Notes under the pieces: generated by a model | Told to the model about the DNA's origin: nothing | What the model saw: only the letters and a program-made list of their open reading frames with translations | Databases searched by the model: none | In this document: piece by piece, positions 27,838 to 39,227 of the stretch | Layout: each line of letters starts with the position of its first letter | Position numbering within the stretch: the first letter of the stretch is position 1 | DNA from: Candidatus Nanopelagicus abundans | GTDB taxonomy: Bacteria > Actinomycetota > Actinomycetes > Nanopelagicales > Nanopelagicaceae | DNA length: 64,000 nucleotides | Direction: 5' to 3' | Assembly (NCBI RefSeq): GCF_002288305.1 | Contig: NZ_CP016779.1 | Location: forward strand, 558,001-622,000 | Program-made: the position numbers and the translations under genes

Positions 27838-28899
27838 TTATCGATTTTTAGTGGGATGAACCTTAAAGCCAAGTTTTTCTAAGTGCTCAGAGAGCTTTAT
27901 GCAATCAGATTCCGAAAGGGCAAGTGTGATTAAGCCAGTCTCTTGGCCAGGTGAATGCTCGATGCTTAAATCCTCAATATTTACCGCAATCTTCGCACAT
28001 TCATTAAATATTATTGCAAGTTGTCCAGGCTTATCATCTATAACAATTGGCAAAAAAGCATAATTTCGGGATTTAGCGCCATGCTTACCAGGAATTTTAT
28101 CTTTACCTTCTCTGCCTTTTTTCAAAAAATCTTCAATCTCTTCTTTCTTATTAGAAACAAGACTCTTCTGTAGTCCTTGTAAGTGTGAAATTAGTTTTTC
28201 TAGTGCAGGTGTTAAAGATGATTGGTTAGCAAGAAATATTTCACTCCATAATTTTGAATCTGAGTTTGCCAATCGTGTTAAATCACGAATACCTTGGCCG
28301 GAAATATTCAAATTATCTTCACTTACTTCAAGAAGTGAAGCCGCAAGAGATGAGCTTAAAATCTGTGGAAGATGTGAAAGTTTGGCAACAGTTAAATCAT
28401 GTTCTGCACTGCTCATTTGATATGAACTACCACCACAGATCTTAATAAAAGAATCAGCAACTAGTTTTGCCTTCTCACTAGATTTAGAACCAGTTATCAG
28501 CACCCAAGCTCTTCCAATGAATAAGTCAGCTCTAGCGCTTTGTGCTCCACTTAATTCACGTCCGGCCATTGGGTGAAGTGAGATGAAATTCTTTGCATTA
28601 TCTGATAATTCTTCAACCTTAACTAAAAGATCAGACTTTACGCTAGCTAAATCACAAACAATGGAGTTGGGATTTGCATTTAATTGTTCAACAACTACTT
28701 TTTGATTTGCACTGATCGGTACCGCAACCACAATTAAATCTGGCTCTGAGAGTGGAGTACTTTTAACTAAATCCTGTGCTAATTGAGCAGAGTTTGAATC
28801 CACATCAACCATTTCAACTTTAATACCCGCTGATTTAAGGCAAAGACCGATTGATGTTCCGATTAAACCTGCGCCAACTATGCGTGCTGTGCTAATCAT
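27838..28899 (-). CDS. tyrA: prephenate dehydrogenase
   Basis: Prephenate dehydrogenase for tyrosine synthesis, 353 residues. The NAD(P)-binding start is ARIVGAGLIGTSIGLCL, and HPMAGRELSG carries the conserved catalytic-site residues. A C-terminal ACT regulatory domain (PIVIDDKPGQLAIIFNECA) suggests feedback control by aromatic amino acids. It follows aroH by 4 bp, so prephenate synthesis and oxidation are encoded together. It precedes cmk-der as in Streptomyces. Confidence 0.92.
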   Translation of the reverse strand: MISTARIVGAGLIGTSIGLCLKSAGIKVEMVDVDSNSAQLAQDLVKSTPLSEPDLIVVAVPISANQKVVVEQLNANPNSIVCDLASVKSDLLVKVEELSDNAKNFISLHPMAGRELSGAQSARADLFIGRAWVLITGSKSSEKAKLVADSFIKICGGSSYQMSSAEHDLTVAKLSHLPQILSSSLAASLLEVSEDNLNISGQGIRDLTRLANSDSKLWSEIFLANQSSLTPALEKLISHLQGLQKSLVSNKKEEIEDFLKKGREGKDKIPGKHGAKSRNYAFLPIVIDDKPGQLAIIFNECAKIAVNIEDLSIEHSPGQETGLITLALSESDCIKLSEHLEKLGFKVHPTKNR

Positions 28900-28903
28900 T
28901 TAA

Positions 28904-29266
28904 CTATTGAGCAAGATCTTTGCGTAGTACTGAGGCACCACCGAGGTAAACATGCTTAATATCGGCCAGATCTCGGTCTAAATGGGTATGAATAAGCACT
29001 CGTACAACTCTTGGCAGCGCATTTTTTACATCAATCTCAACTGAGCATAACAGAGGTATGCCACCAAGGCCGATTTGCCTAGCTGCCACCGCCGGGAACT
29101 CAGACCTAAGATCAGGGGTTGCAGTCAGTATTATAGAAATCAAATCTTCATTACTTACTTCATTAACTTTGAGCATCTCAGATAACAGCAGACTTACCTG
29201 CTTAACCATTTCGGCAGCAGTGTCTTGCTCAAGCTGCACCGCTCCCCTAATACCTCTAACTCGCAT
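28904..29266 (-). CDS. aroH: chorismate mutase, AroH class
   Basis: A 120-residue trimeric AroH-type chorismate mutase, distinct from the helical AroQ type. The active-site residues are visible as Arg in RVRGIRGAV, Glu/Asp in the TPDLRSEFPAVAAR segment, and Arg and Tyr in VRVLIHTH and HVYLGGASVLR. It converts chorismate to prephenate. It is the first gene of an aroH-tyrA unit. Confidence 0.93.
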   Translation of the reverse strand: MRVRGIRGAVQLEQDTAAEMVKQVSLLLSEMLKVNEVSNEDLISIILTATPDLRSEFPAVAARQIGLGGIPLLCSVEIDVKNALPRVVRVLIHTHLDRDLADIKHVYLGGASVLRKDLAQ

Positions 29267-29272
29267 ACGGCA

Positions 29273-29278
29273 ATAGTA
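29273..29278 (-). promoter_or_regulatory. aroH -10 element (leaderless type)
   Basis: TACTAT on the minus strand lies 6 nt before the aroH ATG (29266). Confidence 0.5.
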
Positions 29279-29329
29279 TCTAGTCGAAGATAAATCATGA
29301 TTAAGGTTTAATCTTTTAATCTAGATGTC

Positions 29330-29520
29330 GTTTTATAGAGGTATTTACTTATGAAATAGCGATTTATTGAGATATAGGTTTTAGAGCTATAACCTAAATA
29401 ACTATATATAGATTTATATACTCAATTTTGAGCATGTTTTAGTCGATAAATCGTTTTTCGAGGGATACCTAAATACCTATATATCGACAAATAGATATAA
29501 TAAATAGCGACTTATTATTT
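29330..29520. repeat. AT-rich non-coding tract with short direct and inverted repeats
   Basis: This is the largest protein-gene spacer in the window outside the rRNA region (29279-29514 between aroH and rluB). TAAATAACTATATA (29395-29408) and TAAATACCTATATA (29470-29483) are direct copies; TATAGAGGTATTTA (29334-29347) is an inverted copy with one change. AAATAGCGATTTATT near 29355 and AAATAGCGACTTATT near 29501 form a second pair. GGTT-TTAGAGCTAT-AACC (29377-29394) and CTCAATTTTGAG (29421-29432) are small hairpin-capable sequences. No open frame longer than about 30 codons is seen. Function unknown. Confidence 0.6.
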
Positions 29521-30246
29521 TATATTTAAAAGAGTAAAGAGATTAGTTAACTCTTGGGAATTTAAGACTCGATGACGCCCAGCTTTCATCTCCCCTAAGT
29601 TAATTGGGCCGAAGTCTAGGCGGATCAAACGAAGCACCTGTAAGCCAAGGGACTCAATTAGCCGCCTAATTATGTGATACCTACCCTCGTGGATTGTGAT
29701 CTCAACCCAGTGGTGGGTTTTACTAACAGCCCGGGCATGAACGACTTTGATGGCTCTGGCAAGACCATCCTCAAGTCTGACCCCTTGTAAAAGCTGATCT
29801 GAAAGGCCCTTGTTAAATTCACCTTCAATTTCAACTAAGTACTTCTTTTCCAGTCCGTATGAAGGATGGGTTGCTCGGTGAGCCAGGTCGCCGTCGTTGG
29901 TGAGAAGGATTAGGCCTTCGGAATCTTTATCTAACCTGCCAACATGATAAAGACGATCATTTCTGTCTGCAAAATAGTCACCAAGGTTAGGCCTGCCTTC
30001 TGGGTCTGACATGGTAGAAATAATGCCTGCTGGTTTATGAAAGGCTAGGTAAGTCTTAGACTTATTAATTTTTAAACTCTCACCATTTACTTTAATGTCA
30101 CTAATTTCCGGATCATATTTACCACCGAGCTCAATAATGATTTGTCCGTCAACACTTACGCGACCATCAAGAATTAACTGATCGGCTGCTCGCCTACTAG
30201 CAATTCCGGCATCGGCAATTATTTTATTTAAACGAGTTAGGCCCAC
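29515..30246 (-). CDS. rluB: 23S rRNA pseudouridine synthase RluB
   Basis: A 243-residue pseudouridine synthase of the RsuA/RluB family. An N-terminal S4 RNA-binding domain (RLNKIIADAGIASRRAADQ) precedes the catalytic core with the active-site Asp in HVGRLDKDSEGLILLTNDG. It modifies 23S rRNA near position 2605 in E. coli numbering. The start is GTG 30246, with TAAACT 5 nt upstream. It follows scpB, as in other actinobacteria. Confidence 0.92.
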   Translation of the reverse strand: MGLTRLNKIIADAGIASRRAADQLILDGRVSVDGQIIIELGGKYDPEISDIKVNGESLKINKSKTYLAFHKPAGIISTMSDPEGRPNLGDYFADRNDRLYHVGRLDKDSEGLILLTNDGDLAHRATHPSYGLEKKYLVEIEGEFNKGLSDQLLQGVRLEDGLARAIKVVHARAVSKTHHWVEITIHEGRYHIIRRLIESLGLQVLRLIRLDFGPINLGEMKAGRHRVLNSQELTNLFTLLNIK

Positions 30247-30251
30247 GCATA

Positions 30252-30257
30252 AGTTTA
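30252..30257 (-). promoter_or_regulatory. rluB -10 element (leaderless type)
   Basis: TAAACT on the minus strand lies 5 nt before the GTG start of rluB. Confidence 0.4.
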
Positions 30258-30286
30258 GCGCGCTTAATAGGAATTAAAGAAAAGGG

Positions 30287-30844
30287 CTATTCGGTTAAGG
30301 TTGAAAGCAACTCATCTAAGCCATCAATATCAGGTAAGAATGGGGCAAGCGCGGGTAGATCCGCAATCGAGTTAAGCCCTAATTTTTCTAAGAAAAATGA
30401 TGTGGTCTGATACAAAACTGCGCCAGATTCGCCTTCAATGCCCGCCTCGTCAACTAAACCACGATTAACCAAAGTCTTCATTACCGCTTCAACGTTAACC
30501 CCTCTAATCGCAGATACTCGCGCTCTAGAAACAGGTTGGCGATAAGCAATTACAGATAAGGTTTCAAGAGCTGCTTGGGTAAGTCGAGCCTGTTGGCCAT
30601 CTAAAACAAATTTTTCAACCAGTGGCGCCATCTCCGGATGACTGTAGTAACGCCAGCCGCCAGAGACTTGGCGAAGTTCAAAACCTCGCTGCTCTTGCTC
30701 ATACTTTGCTGCAAGAGATGTCAGTGCTAAAAGGATCTCCTCAGTTGGGGCCTCGATAATTTGAGCTAAAACAAGCTCAGAAACAGGCTCATCAACGACC
30801 ATTAATATTGCTTCAAGGCAACGCTGCAGTTCAACTTCAGACAT
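30287..30844 (-). CDS. scpB: segregation and condensation protein B
   Basis: A 185-residue kleisin-interacting winged-helix protein of the SMC-ScpAB condensin. The two winged-helix domains are visible, including ALETLSVIAYRQPVSRARVSAIRGVN, the family signature. The start at 30844 overlaps the scpA stop by 8 bp. It supports chromosome organisation with ScpA and SMC; smc is not in the window. Confidence 0.92.
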   Translation of the reverse strand: MSEVELQRCLEAILMVVDEPVSELVLAQIIEAPTEEILLALTSLAAKYEQEQRGFELRQVSGGWRYYSHPEMAPLVEKFVLDGQQARLTQAALETLSVIAYRQPVSRARVSAIRGVNVEAVMKTLVNRGLVDEAGIEGESGAVLYQTTSFFLEKLGLNSIADLPALAPFLPDIDGLDELLSTLTE

Positions 30845-31712
30845 TATCGGCCTCATCTATCGTTTGTACTGGAATATCAAACTCATCACTAACTCTAACC
30901 TCTCCTTGCGCAGTTCCAGCCCAAGAGATTTGCAGTTCACCAAGTGAAATCACTTGCTCAAAACGAACAACTCCTTCTTTATACAGTTCAAGTAATGCTA
31001 AAAACCTTGCAACAACAACTAATGTGGAGTCGGCGTCAGCAATTAATGCCCTAAAAGTGACACGAGAGGCTCGCCTTAAGTGTGCCACAACCTTTAAAGC
31101 CTGCTCGGCTACGCTTACCAAAGGGCGATGTATGTGTTCGATGCTAAAGGTTGGGGTTGTCTTTGGGGTTAAAACTCGATTGGCAATCGCTGCAAACCTT
31201 TGGGATCCAACACCTATTAAAACCTCTGGTAATAATTGAGCAAAGTGCGGCTCAAGTGCTACTAACCTGGCAAAGGACTTTTCTTCCCGCTCAATACGTT
31301 CTGCGAAGATTGCAGAGAGTTCTTTAAAGGCCCGGTACTGAAGTAATCGGGCAAATAAAAGATCGCGAGCTTCAAGTAGTGCAAGATCTGCCTCGTCATC
31401 AATTTGTCCTGATGGCAGAAGTTTTGCTGCCTTAAGATCAAGCAAGGTTGCAGCTACTACTAGAAACTCAGTGGTTTTATCTAAATCCCAGCCATTTTCA
31501 CTGTTTTCTAGCTGTTTTATATAGGAAATAAACTCATTAGTTACCGTACCGAGGGCGATCTCGGTGATATCCATTTTATGGCGAGATATAAGTTGCAGCA
31601 ATAAATCAAAGGGGCCATCAAAATTATCTAGGTGCAGCGAGAATCCAGACACCCGGCCATCTGTAATTGAGGCAGCGGGCACTGGCGTGGTTGATAAATT
31701 TTCCTGCGACAT
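30837..31712 (-). CDS. scpA: segregation and condensation protein A
   Basis: ScpA, a bacterial kleisin of 291 residues. The N-terminal FDGPFDLLLQLISRHKMDI, the first helix motif of the family, is followed by EFLVVAATLLDLKAAKLLP. The C-terminal winged helix, rich in VRFEQVISLGELQISW, contacts SMC. The start is ATG 31712, supported by TATCTT 6 nt upstream; a frame extension to GTG 31757 would overlap the parA promoter and lacks support. It is divergent from parA across 59 bp. Confidence 0.93.
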   Translation of the reverse strand: MSQENLSTTPVPAASITDGRVSGFSLHLDNFDGPFDLLLQLISRHKMDITEIALGTVTNEFISYIKQLENSENGWDLDKTTEFLVVAATLLDLKAAKLLPSGQIDDEADLALLEARDLLFARLLQYRAFKELSAIFAERIEREEKSFARLVALEPHFAQLLPEVLIGVGSQRFAAIANRVLTPKTTPTFSIEHIHRPLVSVAEQALKVVAHLRRASRVTFRALIADADSTLVVVARFLALLELYKEGVVRFEQVISLGELQISWAGTAQGEVRVSDEFDIPVQTIDEADNV

Positions 31713-31718
31713 GCGCAC

Positions 31719-31724
31719 AAGATA
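31719..31724 (-). promoter_or_regulatory. scpA -10 element (leaderless type)
   Basis: TATCTT on the minus strand lies 6 nt before the scpA ATG. Confidence 0.5.
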
Positions 31725-31736
31725 CCGCCAGCATCC

Positions 31737-31765
31737 TTGCCTTTGCACTTGCCCCACCGTAGGTT
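31737..31765 (+). promoter_or_regulatory. parA promoter (leaderless type)
   Basis: A TTGCCT -35 at 31737-31742 and TAGGTT -10 at 31760-31765 are 17 bp apart, and the -10 is 6 nt before the parA ATG. Confidence 0.55.
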
Positions 31766-31771
31766 GCCGAC

Positions 31772-32713
31772 ATGGGAAAAAACGCTAGAAAGACTTCTCT
31801 ATATAACGCTAAATCGACAAACAAACCTGCCCTTTCTAAAACTCGTGAAGAAAGCCTTGCAACTACCTCTGATGTACTTGGTAAAAAACTTCGAAACTTT
31901 CCTGAGCCAACGAAAACTCCAGAAGCAGGCAATGCCCGAGTAATCTCAGTTGTAAATCAAAAAGGTGGGGTTGGAAAAACAACTACCGCAATTAATCTAG
32001 GTGCTGCCCTTGCTGAAGTTGGCCGTAGAGTTTTATTAATTGATTTTGATTCTCAAGCATCAATGACTACCGGGCTTGGAATTAAAGGAACTGCTCTTCG
32101 CGAGCAATACGGTTCAATCTGGTATTTACTAAATGATTCTGAAGCAAAGCTAGAGGATTTCATTCTTAAATCTTCAGTACCAGGTCTTGATTTTATTAGA
32201 GGTCATGAAGATCTAGCCGCTGCAGAAGCCGCATTTGTTTCTGAAATAGCTAAAGAGCATAAATTGCGAAAACTATTAGCACCTGTGCTTGATAGATATG
32301 ATGTGGTTTTAATTGATTGCTCCCCTTCTCTTGGAACATTAACCGTTAACGCACTTACCGCCTCAAACGGAGTAATTATCCCAATGGAGTGTGAGTATTT
32401 TGCAGTTCTTGGACTTTCACTTGTAAAAAAGACTATTCAAAAAATTAAGGAAAACACCAATCCCCAGCTTGAGATATTGGGAATTTTGGCAACTATGTTC
32501 GAAAAGAAAACTAGTCACTCCAGAGAAGTGTTAGAGCTAATTGATAAAGAATTCCCAGATGAAGTTTTTGACACCATCATTTCTCGAACAGTTCGATTCT
32601 CTGAGTCAACAGTTGCTGGCGTTCCAGTAACAGCTTATGCAAGTAGTAGCACCGGCTCTGCTTCTTATCGTCGCCTAGCCCGTGAATTAATCGCAAGAGG
32701 AGGAGCTAAATGA
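31772..32713 (+). CDS. orphan ParA-family ATPase (PldP-like)
   Basis: A ParA/Soj ATPase of 313 residues. The deviant Walker A is NQKGGVGKTTTAINLGAAL at about residue 65, Walker B is VVLIDCSPSLG, and IDFDSQAS is Walker A'. The 60-residue N-terminal extension is basic and low-complexity. It is next to scpA, not to a ParB/parS set. M. tuberculosis Rv1708 and C. glutamicum PldP occupy this position and belong to an orphan ParA group linked to division-site placement. The chromosomal parAB near the origin is normally a separate locus. The next gene overlaps the stop as ATGA. Confidence 0.88.
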   Translation: MGKNARKTSLYNAKSTNKPALSKTREESLATTSDVLGKKLRNFPEPTKTPEAGNARVISVVNQKGGVGKTTTAINLGAALAEVGRRVLLIDFDSQASMTTGLGIKGTALREQYGSIWYLLNDSEAKLEDFILKSSVPGLDFIRGHEDLAAAEAAFVSEIAKEHKLRKLLAPVLDRYDVVLIDCSPSLGTLTVNALTASNGVIIPMECEYFAVLGLSLVKKTIQKIKENTNPQLEILGILATMFEKKTSHSREVLELIDKEFPDEVFDTIISRTVRFSESTVAGVPVTAYASSSTGSASYRRLARELIARGGAK

Positions 32714-33104
32714 GTCGCAGAGTTAGTTTGCCGGGAGCAGATGAGTTATTTAGAAATACTGCAACGCTAAGTGCAGTTCCCTCATCTCGTGAAAATACTG
32801 AGGAGATAACCCAAACTCCAGCGGCAGCTGTCACAGCAAAAAATTCAGTAAGGCAAACTCCAAGACGCAGAGTTAACGCTTTTGATCGTGCGCCATCAGG
32901 GCGTGAAAAACATGATGAGAAAATTACTGTTTATCTATCCCCCGATGAACTTTATGATTTAGATCAAGCACGTCTTGCACTCCGCGGTGATCTTGGGCTC
33001 GCAGTTGATCGAGGCAGAATTGTTAGGGAATCACTTTCAATAATTATTGCAGACCTTGAAGCTAAAGGCGATCAAAGTATTATTGCGCGCAGATTGCGTG
33101 GTCG

Positions 33105-33108
<4 letters not shown>
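32710..33108 (+). CDS. small conserved partner of ParA, ribbon-helix-helix-like C-terminus
   Basis: A 132-residue protein of unknown function. The N-terminal half is Ala/Thr-rich and likely disordered, with basic patches ([17 protein letters not shown]). The C-terminal half, [20 protein letters not shown] then [19 protein letters not shown], has a beta strand followed by two helices like ribbon-helix-helix proteins such as CopG. It is conserved in Actinobacteria after this orphan parA, and the ATG overlaps the parA stop (ATGA). A role as the DNA- or partner-binding component of the ParA pair is inference. It converges on xerD with a 4-bp overlap. Confidence 0.75.
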
Positions 33109-35658
<2,550 letters not shown>

Positions 35659-35666
35659 CTAGATTA

Positions 35667-37385
35667 TCATGAATTTCTAACAATCGCCAATAACTCAGTT
35701 GCATGCTCTTGTGCGGTTTGTGAATCCTCCTGACCACTTAGCATTCTTGCAATCTCAACTTTTCTAGCCTCTGCACTCATTTCAATCACATCACTTTGAG
35801 TTACAGAACCATTTTCACTCTTTTTTACAACTAAATGATTATCAGCCCAAACTGCAACTTGCGCGAGATGAGTTATCACAATTACCTGCGCAGATTTTGC
35901 AAGTTTTGCCAATCTTCTTCCAACTTCAACAGCTGCTTTGCCACCAACACCAGCGTCTACTTCATCAAATATATATGTTCCAACTGGCTCTGCTTCAGCA
36001 ATAACCACTTCCAAAGCAAGCATTACTCGAGATAACTCGCCACCGCTAGCAACTTTATTTAATGGTAGCGCCGATGCGCCAGTATGAGCTGCAAATAAAA
36101 TTGAGATCTCATCTAAACCTGCTGGTGTGTAATTTTTTGCAATATCTGTATCAGCCATTGTTTGCTCAATAATAAATTGTGAATTAGGCATGGAAAGATT
36201 TTTTATCTCATTTGTAACTAATTTTGATAACTTATCGCCGCCGATTTGACGCTCTTTTGATACCGCCAACGCTGCCTGTTTTAACTCAACGAACTCTAAA
36301 TCTGCTTCTTTCTGTAACTGAGTAATTCGCGCACTACCGCCAGAGAGATCTGCAATCTTATCTCTAGCCCCTTGACCATCAATAAGTAATTGCTCATATG
36401 CAATATCTCGATCACTGCCCTTGCCATATCTTTTTAGCAAAGAGTTTAAAGCAGCTTTTCGCTCTTGTAAGGCGGCAAACCTAGCTGGATCAGCCTCAAG
36501 ATTTGCCAGATATGAAGAGAGGTCTCCACCAATATCTTGTAAATTAAGTAAGTTCTCAGTGAATTGATCAATAATTTTATCTAATGCACTGTCTTTGCCC
36601 TTTATCTGATCAAGTGACTTTCGAATTTGCTGTAATAAGTTAAGTGCAGAAATATCCTCATCCTCAAGTAGATTAAGGGACTGCGCAAGTACTTGATTTA
36701 ATTGTTCAACTGAACCAAGCTTGCCAATCTGATTTTCAATCTCAAGTAACTCACCACTTTTTGGAGATAATTTTGTAAACTCATCAGCTAACTCAGTTAG
36801 TAAGGATATTTCTTTATCAGCCTGACTCAACTGCAAAGTTAACTCCTGAATACGAGTGATAATTTGCTGATACTGCAGATAATGCTTTTGATACGCACTG
36901 AGTTCTACACCTGCGAAGCGATCTAGTAACTCTCTAGCAACAGTTGGTTTAGTTAATTTTGAAGAAGAGGACTGAGCATGAATCTCAACTAACGCAGGAG
37001 CAAAAGCTGCAACTGCAGCAACGGAACTAACCGCTCCCCCTACTAATACTCGCGATTTACCTTCACTACTAACTGTTCGAGTAATTACTACGCTGTCTTG
37101 ATCAACTTCACCACCAGAGGCAGAAATTTCTTGAGCTAGATCTTTAGGTATGGAAAATTTTCCAGTAATAACCGCCCGCTCAGAACCTGATCTCACCAAA
37201 TCTGCATCACTCTTATTGCCTAGGACTAAGCCAAGTGCGGTTAAAACCATTGTTTTACCAGCGCCAGTTTCACCAGTTAATACCGTTAAACCAGTTTTAA
37301 ATTCGATATTTGAACTTTCTATAACTCCAAGAGATCTAATTGAAATCTCTTCTAAATAACTTTTACTCTCTTTCTTACTCGCCAC
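35667..37385 (-). CDS. recN: DNA repair protein RecN
   Basis: An SMC-like double-strand-break repair ATPase of 572 residues. The Walker A is LTGETGAGKTMVLTALGL near residue 37. Long coiled-coil arms flank a central hinge. The C-terminal ATPase signature is GGELSRVMLALEVV with YIFDEVDAGVGGKAAVEV. It overlaps the nadK stop by 11 bp. RecN clusters with nadK and tlyA across Actinobacteria and Firmicutes. Confidence 0.94.
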   Translation of the reverse strand: MASKKESKSYLEEISIRSLGVIESSNIEFKTGLTVLTGETGAGKTMVLTALGLVLGNKSDADLVRSGSERAVITGKFSIPKDLAQEISASGGEVDQDSVVITRTVSSEGKSRVLVGGAVSSVAAVAAFAPALVEIHAQSSSSKLTKPTVARELLDRFAGVELSAYQKHYLQYQQIITRIQELTLQLSQADKEISLLTELADEFTKLSPKSGELLEIENQIGKLGSVEQLNQVLAQSLNLLEDEDISALNLLQQIRKSLDQIKGKDSALDKIIDQFTENLLNLQDIGGDLSSYLANLEADPARFAALQERKAALNSLLKRYGKGSDRDIAYEQLLIDGQGARDKIADLSGGSARITQLQKEADLEFVELKQAALAVSKERQIGGDKLSKLVTNEIKNLSMPNSQFIIEQTMADTDIAKNYTPAGLDEISILFAAHTGASALPLNKVASGGELSRVMLALEVVIAEAEPVGTYIFDEVDAGVGGKAAVEVGRRLAKLAKSAQVIVITHLAQVAVWADNHLVVKKSENGSVTQSDVIEMSAEARKVEIARMLSGQEDSQTAQEHATELLAIVRNS

Positions 37386-38226
37386 GCCAACCCTCGACCG
37401 GCAATTTAAATTTAGCTACTAATCGATCGGCAAAAGCAGCAGGCTTAATGTGGGCAAGCAGCACATCTTCCTTATCACTGGTTAAAACTACCCGGTCATT
37501 TTTTTGCAGTTTTGTTCGCCTAATTCCATCTGCATTTAAATCAGCTGAATCACTTTCAATATCAATGACTATCTCAGATTTAGGCGAGATAACCATCGGA
37601 CGTGTAAATAAAGCATGGGCTGCAAGTGGTAGTAAGACAAGTGCATCTACTTCTGGCCAAACTACCGGTCCACCCGCAGAGTAGGCATAAGCAGTAGAGC
37701 CAGTTGGAGTAGCGCAGATAACGGCGTCACACCACCATCTTGAAAGGGGGCGATGATCAATTTGCACGAAAAGATCAATCATTTGATGATCATTACGTTC
37801 AATAGTTACTTCATTTAAGGCCCAACCTGATTGCAGAACTTTTCCACCCCTGAGTAATTGATAACTTAAGTTCATTCGCTCCTCAATCTCAAAGGAGCTA
37901 GTTGTAATTGCGTTAGCGATATCAGATAAAGAAGGCCGCTCAATCTCAGCTAAAAAGCCAACATGTCCTAGATTAATTCCAAGGATCGGTAATTTTTTCC
38001 CACGAAATATTTCAGCTGCTCTTAGCATGGTGCCATCACCACCTAAAACAACTGCTAAATCAACTTTACTTGAATCATTAAAATCCTTAGCGCCATCAAG
38101 TTTAATTGTGGCAAAGACATCTAGGTTTTTATCAATCAGCAGCTTTGTTAAATCTTTTGCTGTAGTTAATGCTTCATTTCGGGTTGGGTGAATTACCAAC
38201 AGAACAGAGTTAACTTTTTTACTCAT
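37375..38226 (-). CDS. nadK: NAD kinase
   Basis: NAD kinase, 283 residues, phosphorylates NAD to NADP. The GGDGTMLRAAEIF motif (nucleotide binding) and GINLGHVGFLAE are intact, followed by NEVTIERND, and the TPTGSTAYAYSAGGP glycine-rich motif. It overlaps both neighbours by a few bases (tlyA by 4 bp). Confidence 0.94.
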   Translation of the reverse strand: MSKKVNSVLLVIHPTRNEALTTAKDLTKLLIDKNLDVFATIKLDGAKDFNDSSKVDLAVVLGGDGTMLRAAEIFRGKKLPILGINLGHVGFLAEIERPSLSDIANAITTSSFEIEERMNLSYQLLRGGKVLQSGWALNEVTIERNDHQMIDLFVQIDHRPLSRWWCDAVICATPTGSTAYAYSAGGPVVWPEVDALVLLPLAAHALFTRPMVISPKSEIVIDIESDSADLNADGIRRTKLQKNDRVVLTSDKEDVLLAHIKPAAFADRLVAKFKLPVEGWRGE

Positions 38227-39011
38227 GCTGGCCCCTTTGAAATCGCAAGATCTAAATCTACTTCTAATAAGGCTGGCGCGCCTTTTCTAAGCCACAGAAA
38301 GTACTCCACATTGCCAGCAGGTCCAGGAAGTGAGCTAGCAACTACTCCGCAGCAGCCTAAATTCTGTGCAAAGGCAGCATCTGCAACCTGTGAAACTGCT
38401 TCTTTTCGAAGATGGGCATCCCTAACAACACCACCAGCACCCAACTGCTCTTTACCAACCTCAAACTGAGGCTTAACCATAATCAAGAAATCTGCTTCCT
38501 CTTTTGCAACTGAAATTAGAGCTGGCAGCACCAGCTTCAAAGAGATAAAAGATAAATCTGCAACAACTAAATCAATCTCTTCCCCCACCTGAGCAGGGGT
38601 TAAATTTCTTACATTTACTCGATCTAATATTTTAACTCGCTCATCTTTTTGAAGCTCCCACGCAAGTTGGCCATATCCGACATCAACTGCGACAACTTTG
38701 GCAGCGCCTCGTTTTAATAAGACATCAGTAAAGCCGCCAGTTGAAGCTCCGGCATCTAAAGCAGTTTTTCCTTTCACATCAATTTGTGAAAATGAATCAA
38801 GGGCGCCAACTAATTTATGTCCACCACGGGAGACATACTCAGATTGTTCATCAGCTAATGTGATTGAAGTTTGGGCATCAACTTGCGTAGCTGCTTTAGT
38901 TGCGCGAATTCCAGTTACTAAAACTTTGCCACCTTCAATTAATTCAACTGCTACATCTCTTGATCTTGCCAGCCCGCGCCTTACCAATTCGGCATCTAAG
39001 CGGGTCTTCAT
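38223..39011 (-). CDS. tlyA: TlyA family rRNA 2'-O-methyltransferase
   Basis: A 262-residue TlyA. An N-terminal S4 domain (RLDAELVRRGLARSRDVAVELI) precedes a FtsJ-like methyltransferase with SAM motif ALDAGASTGGFTDVLL and the catalytic Lys in VKPQFE. In M. tuberculosis TlyA methylates 16S C1409 and 23S C1920 and its loss gives capreomycin resistance. Whether this copy methylates both sites is untested. The start at 39011 follows the 52-residue small gene by 6 bp. Confidence 0.92.
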   Translation of the reverse strand: MKTRLDAELVRRGLARSRDVAVELIEGGKVLVTGIRATKAATQVDAQTSITLADEQSEYVSRGGHKLVGALDSFSQIDVKGKTALDAGASTGGFTDVLLKRGAAKVVAVDVGYGQLAWELQKDERVKILDRVNVRNLTPAQVGEEIDLVVADLSFISLKLVLPALISVAKEEADFLIMVKPQFEVGKEQLGAGGVVRDAHLRKEAVSQVADAAFAQNLGCCGVVASSLPGPAGNVEYFLWLRKGAPALLEVDLDLAISKGPA

Positions 39012-39017
39012 ATTTCT

Positions 39018-39176
39018 TTAAACTCCGTCAAGATTTGTAAGTGCTTGTTGCAGTAGCTCATGAACCCTGCTGAATTCAGCGCTATGTGTTGAAATGTCAG
39101 TAGTGTTAATAGCAGCGATGCGTTCTTTAAGTGCAACTAGATCAACTGCAATCGCCTCTTTAATATCTTCGCTCAT
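39018..39176 (-). CDS. small conserved protein upstream of tlyA (52 aa)
   Basis: A short frame encodes 52 residues starting MSEDIKEAIAVDLVALKER and ending LLQQALTNLDGV, helical and mildly acidic. TACCTT lies exactly 6 nt before its ATG, the same pattern as other operon-leading genes here, and it ends 6 bp before tlyA. A small gene of about the same size (Rv1693, 58 residues) lies directly upstream of tlyA in M. tuberculosis. Function is unknown. It heads the tlyA-nadK-recN-pyrG-xerD operon. Confidence 0.75.
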   Translation of the reverse strand: MSEDIKEAIAVDLVALKERIAAINTTDISTHSAEFSRVHELLQQALTNLDGV

Positions 39177-39182
39177 GGATAT

Positions 39183-39188
39183 AAGGTA
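39183..39188 (-). promoter_or_regulatory. -10 element of the tlyA operon (leaderless type)
   Basis: TACCTT on the minus strand, 6 nt before the ATG of the 52-residue gene. Confidence 0.5.
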
Positions 39189-39227
39189 CCGAAAATCATT
39201 TGTTTATACTCACTTTTAACGGAAATA

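Noticed and set aside
31624-31932. A frame opposite the parA start and scpA start
   Set aside because: It crosses both divergent promoters and has no family resemblance; parA and scpA are clearly real.
31772-32713. parABS partition locus
   Set aside because: No ParB homologue and no parS palindrome were seen; the adjacent scpA and the small partner fit the orphan ParA group instead.
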